A stretch of 64,000 bases of DNA from the NCBI RefSeq assembly GCF_024814355.1, contig NZ_JANUXV010000002.1:62001-126000 (forward strand), written 5' to 3'. The stretch comes from Gleimia sp. 6138-11-ORH1 (GTDB taxonomy: Bacteria > Actinomycetota > Actinomycetes > Actinomycetales > Actinomycetaceae). Made by a program: the position numbers and the translations under genes. Below are positions 57,020 through 64,000 of the stretch, piece by piece (within the stretch, counting starts at the first letter, position 1; every line of letters starts with the position of its first letter). The notes beneath the pieces are model-generated. The model saw nothing but the letters and a program-made list of their open reading frames with translations, searched no databases and was not told where the DNA came from.

Positions 57020-59725
57020 TCAGTAGGTTCCACCTACAGCAGCGCGTCCAGCTTCCAAACGTGCGATTGGCACACGGAATGGAGAACAGGAAACGTAGTT
57101 CAAACCAACTTCGTGGAAGAAGTGGATTGATTCTGGGTCGCCACCGTGTTCGCCACAAACACCAAGTTTGATTTCTGGCTTAGTGGAACGAGCCCGTTCA
57201 ACACCTTCGCGTACCACCCGGCCAACGCCGTGCTTATCGATGGTTTCAAATGGGGATACACCAAATACTGCTTCTTCAATGTACTTTGGAATGAAGACGC
57301 CTTCTACGTCATCACGTGAGAAGCCCCAAACGGTCTGAGTTAAGTCGTTGGTGCCAAATGAGAAGAAATCAGCTTCTTGAGCCAAGTCTTCAGCAGTCAT
57401 CGCAGCACGAGGAAGTTCGATCATACAGCCCACGTGAATATCCAGTTCAACGCCAGCCTTTTGAGCTTCTTCTGCGATAATCTGTTCAGCATTGTGACGG
57501 ATGATGGCCAGTTCTCGGATAGAACCAACCAGTGGAACCATGATTTCTGGACGTGGGTCCAAACCTTCCTTCTTCAAATCTGCAGCTGCTTGGGTGAGCG
57601 CGCGGATCTGCAGGTCGAATAAACCTGGGAGGTAGATGCCCAGACGCACGCCACGCAGACCTAACATTGGGTTAGATTCATGCATCCGGCGGACTGCTTC
57701 CAGCATCTTCTCATCGGCAGGATCAGCTTTCCCATCAACTGCTTTAGCAACTGCCACCTTAACTTCCAAAGAGGTTAAGTCAGGGAGGAACTCGTGTAGT
57801 GGTGGGTCGATCAGGCGCACGGTCATTGGCTTTCCATCCAAGACACGTAGCATCTGCAGGAAGTCGCCCTTTTGAAGTTCTTCTAAAGCATCAAAGCCGG
57901 ACTGGCGTTCTGCTGAGCCTTCTTCAGCTAAGATAACGCGTTCAATCAAAATACGACGGTCACCTAAGAACATGTGCTCGGTACGGCACAGTCCAATACC
58001 CTCCGCCCCAAACTCAATAGCGCGTTCGGAATCTTCTGGAGTATCTGCATTTGCCCGTACCTTCATGGTACGTACAGTATCAGCGTGGGTGAGCAGGCGG
58101 TGTACGGAATTAACCAGGTCAGCCATCTGCTCATCGTTACCGGCAGCTGCCAAACCAGCTTCCAAGCCCTTAGCCAAGTAGGTGGTAACTACCGAGTCTA
58201 CTACCGGAACGTCCCCTGCGAATACTTCACCGGTGGTACCGTCAATTGCGATTACGTCTCCGGCTTTGAGTACTCGATCGCCTACGGTGAGAGTCTTTTC
58301 TTCAGCATCAACACGCAGGGCTTCGGCGCCACAGATACAGGTCTTACCCATACCGCGTGCAACAACTGCTGCGTGTGAGGTCTTCCCACCGCGAGCAGTG
58401 AGGATACCTTCTGCAGCTACCATACCGGGGAGGTCTTCTGGGTTGGTTTCACGGCGAACCAAGATACACTTGCGACCTTCAGCTGCGGCTGCTTCAGCGT
58501 CCTCGTTATTGAAAACAATCTCGCCAACTGCTGCACCTGGGGAAGCTGCCATAGCGCGGGTGAGGAGTTCCTTAGCAGCCGAGTCATCGAACTGGGGGAA
58601 CATCAGCTGGGTGAGCTGAGCACCGGTTACGCGGGTAAGAGCTTCGTCCATGGTGATGAGTTTTTCATCTACCAGCTGTGTGGCCACGCGGAAAGCGGCG
58701 GCGGCGGTGCGCTTCCCCACGCGGGTTTGGAGCATCCAGAGCTTGCCTCGTTCAATGGTGAACTCGATGTCGCAAAGATCCTGGTAGTGAGTTTCCAGCT
58801 TACGCATAATGCCCAGCAGTTCAGTGTAGGAAGCTGGGTCGTGATCACCTAGCGTTGCTAAAGGTTCAGTGTTACGAATACCGGCCACAACGTCTTCGCC
58901 CTGTGCGTTCATCAGGTAGTCGCCGTAAACGCCGGAGTGTCCGGTGGAAGGGTCGCGGGTGAAGCAAACTCCGGTGCCGGAAGTTTCGCCCATGTTACCA
59001 AATACCATGGTCTGTACGTTTACTGCAGTTCCGAGGGATTCTGAAATACGTTCGCGGCGGCGGTAGATCTTCGCGCGTTCGGTGTTCCAGGAGCGGAATA
59101 CGGCTTCGATGCCCATGTCGAGTTGTTCGCGCGGATCTTGTGGGAAGTCGCGTCCGGTTTCGGCTTTGAAGATTTCTTTGAAAGTGGCTACCAGGCCCTT
59201 GAGGTCTGCTGCGGAAAGTTCGTGGTCGTAGTGTACGCCCCGGTCTTCTTTCAGCTGGTCTAATGCGTCTGAGAATCCGTCTGATTCAATGTGCATAACG
59301 GTTTTGCCGAACATCTGGATGAGACGACGGTAGGAGTCCCAGGCGAAACGTTCATCGTTAGCAAAGTTTGCTAGGCCAACTACGGATTCATCGTTTAAGC
59401 CGATGTTAAGCACAGTTTCCATCATGCCTGGCATAGAGAATTTTGCGCCAGAGCGAACAGATAAAAGCAGCGGGCCAGCGGGATCTCCCAGGTGACGGCC
59501 GATTTCGTCTTCAACCTTACGTAGGTTCTTAGTTACTTCAGTGTGAAGTTCTGCGGGAACAGCGCCTTTTTTGTAGTATTCGCGACAGGCATCGGTGGAA
59601 ATAGTGAAACCTGGGGGGACGGGAAGTCCTAGCTTTGTCATTTCTGCTAGGTTAGCTCCCTTACCACCTAGCAGGTCTTTCATCTCTTTGTCGCCTTCAG
59701 AGAAGTGGTAGACGTACTTGACCAT
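57020..59725 (-). CDS. ppdK: Pyruvate, phosphate dikinase
   Basis: Interconverts pyruvate, ATP and phosphate with PEP, AMP and pyrophosphate. About 901 residues. N-terminal ATP-grasp part: GGKGANLAEMTKLGLPVPPGF, SVRSGAKFSMPGMMETVLN. Central swivel domain: TARGGKTSHAAVVARGMGK with the phospho-His and the neighbouring Thr that PDRP-type kinases target. C-terminal PEP domain: GIGLCRTEHMF, LRGVRLGI, and the catalytic Cys in GVCGEHGGDP. The ATG at 59725 has GAGG 5 nt upstream; a longer frame to 59755 adds ten unconserved residues. Confidence 0.95.
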   Translation of the reverse strand: MVKYVYHFSEGDKEMKDLLGGKGANLAEMTKLGLPVPPGFTISTDACREYYKKGAVPAELHTEVTKNLRKVEDEIGRHLGDPAGPLLLSVRSGAKFSMPGMMETVLNIGLNDESVVGLANFANDERFAWDSYRRLIQMFGKTVMHIESDGFSDALDQLKEDRGVHYDHELSAADLKGLVATFKEIFKAETGRDFPQDPREQLDMGIEAVFRSWNTERAKIYRRRERISESLGTAVNVQTMVFGNMGETSGTGVCFTRDPSTGHSGVYGDYLMNAQGEDVVAGIRNTEPLATLGDHDPASYTELLGIMRKLETHYQDLCDIEFTIERGKLWMLQTRVGKRTAAAAFRVATQLVDEKLITMDEALTRVTGAQLTQLMFPQFDDSAAKELLTRAMAASPGAAVGEIVFNNEDAEAAAAEGRKCILVRRETNPEDLPGMVAAEGILTARGGKTSHAAVVARGMGKTCICGAEALRVDAEEKTLTVGDRVLKAGDVIAIDGTTGEVFAGDVPVVDSVVTTYLAKGLEAGLAAAGNDEQMADLVNSVHRLLTHADTVRTMKVRANADTPEDSERAIEFGAEGIGLCRTEHMFLGDRRILIERVILAEEGSAERQSGFDALEELQKGDFLQMLRVLDGKPMTVRLIDPPLHEFLPDLTSLEVKVAVAKAVDGKADPADEKMLEAVRRMHESNPMLGLRGVRLGIYLPGLFDLQIRALTQAAADLKKEGLDPRPEIMVPLVGSIRELAIIRHNAEQIIAEEAQKAGVELDIHVGCMIELPRAAMTAEDLAQEADFFSFGTNDLTQTVWGFSRDDVEGVFIPKYIEEAVFGVSPFETIDKHGVGRVVREGVERARSTKPEIKLGVCGEHGGDPESIHFFHEVGLNYVSCSPFRVPIARLEAGRAAVGGTY

Positions 59726-59945
59726 TCTGGCCTCTGCTTTCTTATTGTTGATCATATGCCTCGATGCACACTTTCGCGCAACGTTCTTAGTCTACCAAAG
59801 TCCTATATATTTGGTGAGCTTGTTTGTACCTGTTTTCAGTGTATTAAAGGATTTGCGCAGGGTTTGAAAAGGGAACATTCCCGCTTCCTGCACTTTACTA
59901 ACTGCGTCCCCTCGCTTAGTTGGTAAAAGTGAACCAGTTAAATAA

Positions 59946-59979
59946 AAAGGTTGCGGGTGGATTTCCACCCGCAACCTTT
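59946..59979 (-). terminator. Intrinsic terminator after clpC
   Basis: 15-bp stem AAAGGTTGCGGGTGG/CCACCCGCAACCTTT (59946-59960, 59965-59979) with an ATTT loop, 6 nt past the clpC stop. Confidence 0.9.
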
Positions 59980-59984
59980 AACAG

Positions 59985-62501
59985 TTAGTTATCTGACTGT
60001 TCTGGCGAACCTTCTGGTTCCTGCGCTTCTATCACCTTGCGGCGTTCCTTGCGGAAGTTAAAGCGTGCTTCTGAACCCTCTCCTTCAGTATCGACGATCA
60101 CCGTATCACCGGTTTTCACTTCACCGAAGAGAATCTTCTCAGACAGAACATCTTCCACTTCGCGTTGAATCGCGCGGCGCAGTGGGCGCGCTCCCAGAAC
60201 TGGATCGTATCCCTTGTCTGCCAGCAGTGAGCGGGCAGAATCGGTCATTTCTAAGAACATTCCCTGCTCTACCATGCGGATAGCTAGCTTTGCTACCATC
60301 AGATCCACGATCTGCACGATCTGTTCCTTTTGCAAAGGTGGGAAAACAATCGTTTCATCAACACGGTTAAGGAACTCTGGGCGGAAGTGCTGCTTAAGTT
60401 CTTCATTAACTTTTTGGCGCATCCGCTCGTAATCATTTGCCATTGCTCCGGCAGCTTGGAATCCGGTTAGCACACCCTTGTTAATGTCACGGGTACCCAG
60501 GTTAGTGGTCATGATGATAATAGTGTTCTTAAAGTCCACTACTCGACCTTGGGAGTCAGTTAGGCGACCTTCTTCTAGAATCTGCAACAGGGCATTGAAA
60601 ATATCCGCGTGGGCTTTTTCAACTTCGTCAAAAAGTACCACTGAGAAGGGTCGGCGGCGAACCTTTTCGGTTAGCTGACCACCCTCGTCATAACCGACGT
60701 ATCCCGGAGGCGCACCGAAAAGACGCGACGCCGTGTGCTTTTCAGAAAACTCTGACATATCCAGGGAAATCAGGGCGTCTTCATCATCAAAGAGGAACTC
60801 AGCCAGTGTTTTTGCCAGCTCCGTCTTACCCACGCCGGTGGGGCCGGCAAAGATGAAGGAACCACCGGGACGTTTTGGATCTTTCAACCCAGAGCGAGTC
60901 CGGCGAATCGACTGAGAAATCGCGCGCACTGCGTCGTCTTGCCCAATCACCCGCTGGTGTAATGCTTCTTCCATGTTCAAAAGCTTGTGAGACTCGGCTT
61001 CGGTGAGCTTGAAAACTGGAATACCGGTAGACATGGCCAGCACTTCAGCGATTTCTGGCTCACCAATTTCGGAAATGATATCAGCGTCGCCGTCTCTCCA
61101 GGCCTTTTCTTTTTCAATCCGCTCTTCAGTCAGGCGAGTTTCTTTATCACGTAAAGATGCTGCCAGTTCAAAATCCTGGTCGTCAATCGCAGATTCTTTT
61201 TGCCTGCGCAAGTCAGCAATCTTATCGTCCAGCTCATGTAGTTCTGGCGGAGCTGTCATCCGGCGAATACGCATCCGGGCACCCGCTTCATCCATCAGGT
61301 CGATAGCTTTATCAGGTAAGAACCGGTCGGAAATATAGCGGTCAGCCATTTGCGCGGCAGCGATTAAAGCTGCGTCAGTAATGATAATCCGGTGGTGCGC
61401 TTCGTAACGATCGCGCAGTCCCTTCAGAATTTCGATAGTTTCATCTACGGAAGGTTCTTCTACCTTAACCGGTTGGAAACGTCTTTCTAAAGCGGCATCT
61501 TTTTCAATGTACTTGCGGTACTCTTCCAAAGTGGTTGCGCCGATAGTTTGCAGTTCTCCGCGGGCTAAGAGCGGCTTCAACATTTGGGCTGCGTCAATGG
61601 CGCCCTCGGCAGCTCCGGCACCTACCAGCGTGTGGATTTCGTCGAAGAAAATGATGATATCCCCGCGGGTGCGGATTTCTTTGAGCACTTTCTTTAAGCG
61701 TTCTTCGAAATCACCGCGGTAGCGTGAACCGGCGATTAGTGAACCGATATCTAGGCTGTAGATTTGCTTATCGCGGATAGTTTCGGGCACGTCACCGCGC
61801 ACAATTGCTTGCGCTAGGCCTTCTACTACCGCAGTCTTACCAACCCCGGGTTCGCCGATTAGGACCGGGTTGTTTTTGGTGCGGCGTGAGAGGATCTGCA
61901 TGACGCGTTCCATCTCTGGGTGGCGTCCCACGACGGGGTCGAGTTGTCCTTCGCGTGCGGCGGCGGTGAGGGAACGTCCGAATTGTTCCAAAAGTGCTGA
62001 GTTTGCTGGCTGTGGGTCGGCGGTGGTCGCGCCTACCCCCACGGCTTCGCGGCCTCCGGCACGTTGGAATCCCTGGAGAAGTTGAATTACGCTTTGGCGC
62101 AGTTCTCCCAGGTCTACCCCAAGCTGCACCAGCACTTTAGAGGCAACGCCTTCGCCTTCGCGGATTATTCCTAGCAGAATATGTTCGGTGCCGATGTAGT
62201 TATGTCCCAGTTGCAGGGCTTCTCTGAGGCAAAGTTCCAGGACTTTCTTTGCTCGGGGGGTGAGGGGGATATGTCCGGTGGGAGCATTTTTACCTTCCCC
62301 GATCATTTCCACAACGGCTTCGCGGACTTTTTCTCCTTCGATTTCTGACATTTCGATGGCTTTGGCGGCAACGCCTTCACCTTCTTGAATCAGACCGAGT
62401 AACAGGTGTTCGGTGCCGATATAGTTGTGGTTTAGTGAGCGGGCTTCATTTTGAGCCAGTACCACAACCCGGCGGGCGCGGTCAGTAAACCGTTCAAACA
62501 T
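59985..62501 (-). CDS. clpC: ATP-dependent Clp protease ATP-binding subunit ClpC
   Basis: Hsp100 unfoldase that feeds substrates to ClpP. 838 residues. Two N-terminal repeats ([19 protein letters not shown] and the second copy near 85), first AAA with [16 protein letters not shown] and [14 protein letters not shown], the UVR/coiled-coil insert ([18 protein letters not shown]), second AAA with [17 protein letters not shown] and the ClpP loop VLTGF. AGGAGG lies 5 nt before the ATG. An acidic tail ends [11 protein letters not shown]. Confidence 0.97.
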   Translation of the reverse strand: MFERFTDRARRVVVLAQNEARSLNHNYIGTEHLLLGLIQEGEGVAAKAIEMSEIEGEKVREAVVEMIGEGKNAPTGHIPLTPRAKKVLELCLREALQLGHNYIGTEHILLGIIREGEGVASKVLVQLGVDLGELRQSVIQLLQGFQRAGGREAVGVGATTADPQPANSALLEQFGRSLTAAAREGQLDPVVGRHPEMERVMQILSRRTKNNPVLIGEPGVGKTAVVEGLAQAIVRGDVPETIRDKQIYSLDIGSLIAGSRYRGDFEERLKKVLKEIRTRGDIIIFFDEIHTLVGAGAAEGAIDAAQMLKPLLARGELQTIGATTLEEYRKYIEKDAALERRFQPVKVEEPSVDETIEILKGLRDRYEAHHRIIITDAALIAAAQMADRYISDRFLPDKAIDLMDEAGARMRIRRMTAPPELHELDDKIADLRRQKESAIDDQDFELAASLRDKETRLTEERIEKEKAWRDGDADIISEIGEPEIAEVLAMSTGIPVFKLTEAESHKLLNMEEALHQRVIGQDDAVRAISQSIRRTRSGLKDPKRPGGSFIFAGPTGVGKTELAKTLAEFLFDDEDALISLDMSEFSEKHTASRLFGAPPGYVGYDEGGQLTEKVRRRPFSVVLFDEVEKAHADIFNALLQILEEGRLTDSQGRVVDFKNTIIIMTTNLGTRDINKGVLTGFQAAGAMANDYERMRQKVNEELKQHFRPEFLNRVDETIVFPPLQKEQIVQIVDLMVAKLAIRMVEQGMFLEMTDSARSLLADKGYDPVLGARPLRRAIQREVEDVLSEKILFGEVKTGDTVIVDTEGEGSEARFNFRKERRKVIEAQEPEGSPEQSDN

Positions 62502-62715
62502 ACTTTCCTCCTATTTTCTATTTCTAGATTAGGGGGCTGGCCAGTAGTTTTCCTCTTTGTTCACCATTAGGGGAATTTCCCGAGGGCGTTAGTGAAAGCT
62601 AGCTATTTTTCTGCGCACTGCCCCTCCGGAGCGTGTTTCCCGCTGGGTAGGTATTCTTTCCAGGGCGTCAGCTAAGGCTGGGGAGTGCGGATTTACGGTT
62701 TTTCAGCTGGTAGTT

Positions 62716-63159
62716 TCAGCGTCCGCTGTTTTTGAAGGTGCCGGAAATTTTTTCATGCTGGCTAAATGCCAAGCAGATGATGGCGCGGTCTTTTGCTTTT
62801 TCCCACGATTCTTGGGTGGGTGAAAGGGGGGCCAGGTCAAAGATTGAATCTTTAGGGTCTTTTCCGATGTAGTCGCTAAATGCCTGGGGGCAGAATGCTT
62901 CTACTTGTGCAATAATCGTTTCGTTTCCTGGGAAGGGCCCCTCGGGAAGGTGGAGGGTATCGACTACTTCGGCGTTGTGGGGGGAACTGCAGGGAACTGT
63001 GGTGAGGTTTTCCAGGTCGAATACGCCTGAAGCCAGGGTGTTTTCGGGAAGGTCCAGGCAGTCTGATTTGCTTAGTTCAACAACGGCAGAGCCGCAACCT
63101 GTTAGTGCTAATGCACTGGCTGCGGCTACTGCCAGAAGTTTTTTGGTTTTTCCACGCAT
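62716..63159 (-). CDS. Small lipoprotein, Septum_form-like
   Basis: 147 residues. Signal peptide with lipobox LTGC (Cys about 22), so it is an outer-leaflet lipoprotein. The mature part has SDCLDLPE, TVPCSSPHNAEVVDT, EAFCPQAF and RAIICLAF, giving five further cysteines at spacing like the actinobacterial Septum_form (DUF4190-associated) domain. Function unknown. It begins 4 bp after the phosphate permease gene and is probably co-transcribed with it. Confidence 0.8.
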   Translation of the reverse strand: MRGKTKKLLAVAAASALALTGCGSAVVELSKSDCLDLPENTLASGVFDLENLTTVPCSSPHNAEVVDTLHLPEGPFPGNETIIAQVEAFCPQAFSDYIGKDPKDSIFDLAPLSPTQESWEKAKDRAIICLAFSQHEKISGTFKNSGR

Positions 63160-63163
63160 TTGT

Positions 63164-64000
63164 TTACGGGATTACCTGGTGTAGTAGCAGGTAGAGAATG
63201 GCTGCTACGGCTCCGGCTGCTGGTATGGTGAGGAACCAGGCGATTACGATATTGCCTGCAACGCCCCAGCGCACGGCGGAGAGCCGTTTAGTTGCCCCTA
63301 CACCCATGATTGCGGAAGTTACCGTGTGGGTGGTAGAGATGGGTGCGTGGAATACGAAGGCTGTTAGGTAGAGAACGCCTGCTGCGACAGATTCTGCTAC
63401 GAAACCGCGGGCGGGGTCCAGTTCGATTACTTTACGTCCCAGGGTACGCATGATTCTCCAGCCACCGGAGTAGGTTCCCGCGGTGATAGCTGCTGCGGCT
63501 GCGAGTTTAACCCAGGTGGGTACTACCCAGTCTCCGGTGAGAGGATCGACGATTTGGTGGGAGGCTCCGTAGCCGCCTGCCATAAGTGCCATAACGATAA
63601 TACCCATTGTTTTTTGGGCGTCCTGCAGGCCGTGTCCCAGGGCCATTGCTGCGGCAGAAACTGTTTGCGCGTAGCGGAAACGGCGCATGGTCTTATGGTA
63701 GGGGAAGGTTTTTACTACTGCCAGCAGTAGTTTCATCAATACGTAGCCTAATACGAAACCAACCAGTGGGGAGAGGAACATGGGGATGATTACCTGGTCT
63801 AAGATTCCCTGCCACAAGATGGTGGTTGCTGAGGCCATGCCGGCCCCTACCAGACCGCCGATTAGGGCGTGGGAGGATGATGATGGTAGTCCGTACCACC
63901 AGGTGATTAGGTTCCAGGTGATTGCCCCTACCAGCGCGGCTAGGATGATGCCCAGCCCGTGGAGTTGCATTGTGTGGTTTGTTGAACTGGTGAACTGACT
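63164..64000 (-). CDS. pit: Pit-family inorganic phosphate permease, C-terminal part (cut by window edge)
   Basis: Low-affinity, proton-coupled phosphate transporter of the cytoplasmic membrane. The open frame reaches the window end at 64000 without a start, so about 100 N-terminal residues are missing. The internal ATG at 63970 is not the real start. Family motifs: WNLITWWYGLPSSSSHALIGGLVGAG, GHGLQDAQKTMGII and the repeat FHAPISTTHTVTSAIMGVGATKR. The downstream partner is the lipoprotein gene. Confidence 0.92.
   Translation of the reverse strand, partial: SQFTSSTNHTMQLHGLGIILAALVGAITWNLITWWYGLPSSSSHALIGGLVGAGMASATTILWQGILDQVIIPMFLSPLVGFVLGYVLMKLLLAVVKTFPYHKTMRRFRYAQTVSAAAMALGHGLQDAQKTMGIIVMALMAGGYGASHQIVDPLTGDWVVPTWVKLAAAAAITAGTYSGGWRIMRTLGRKVIELDPARGFVAESVAAGVLYLTAFVFHAPISTTHTVTSAIMGVGATKRLSAVRWGVAGNIVIAWFLTIPAAGAVAAILYLLLHQVIP

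Noticed and set aside
63164-63970. A complete 268-aa Pit protein starting at 63970
   Set aside because: The frame stays open to the window end and the conserved N-terminal membrane half is missing, so it is a partial gene.

Overview
The window reads as ordinary chromosome from a Gram-positive actinobacterium of moderate GC. The best guess is Actinomycetaceae or a close relative; this is inferred from gene content and not tested by any search. Actinobacterial signs are a tRNA-Trp beside secE-nusG with a long acidic NusG N-terminus, a tRNA-Tyr/Thr/Met-rpmG group, FprA-type ferredoxin reductase, a 14-subunit NADH dehydrogenase beside menaquinone genes, a DUF3180-type membrane protein next to folK, a Septum_form-type lipoprotein and an LPXTG surface protein. 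No IS element, prophage, CRISPR array or rRNA was seen.

Layout. 1-9925 (minus strand): the 5' part of rpoB, rplL-rplJ behind a structured leader, an LPXTG adhesin gene set into the ribosomal cluster, rplA-rplK, nusG, secE and tRNA-Trp. 10168-22132: an aminotransferase, two alpha/beta hydrolases, an adenosine deaminase-like enzyme, murB, an MFS transporter, rpmG, three tRNAs, a YajQ-family gene, htpX, fprA and a polyprenyl diphosphate synthase. 22146-39523: one long minus-strand operon, geranylgeranyl reductase-nuoABCDEFGHIJKLMN-polyprenyl synthase, with junctions that overlap or nearly touch. 39890-42261: menG and menF, divergent. 42265-52592: a minus-strand block of a basic/disordered membrane protein, a DUF3180-type protein, a folB-folK fusion, folP, folE, ftsH, hpt, tilS and dacB. 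52700-64000: ppa, an alpha/beta hydrolase, an unrecognised 468-aa protein, a cupin with a natural poly-His tail, ppdK, clpC, a small lipoprotein and the C-terminal part of a Pit-type phosphate permease.

How the genes work together. The centre of the window is a menaquinone respiratory chain: MenF starts menaquinone synthesis, MenG finishes it, the polyprenyl synthase makes the side chain, the reductase probably saturates it, and Complex I uses the quinone. The folate genes sit in the conserved actinobacterial ftsH-hpt-tilS-dacB neighbourhood.

The most unusual signal is not a gene. The octamer CGAGGGCG occurs at least 18 times by eye count, in both orientations, where about two would be expected by chance. 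Seven copies lie in the small noncoding fraction, and two form the arms of the fprA terminator. This resembles the distribution of DNA uptake sequences in Neisseria and Pasteurellaceae, but the function here is unknown. Other oddities are three families of degenerate intergenic tandem repeats, the adhesin between rplA and rplJ, two consecutive terminator-like hairpins between secE and nusG, and a FolB-FolK protein with a disordered tail of about 320 residues.
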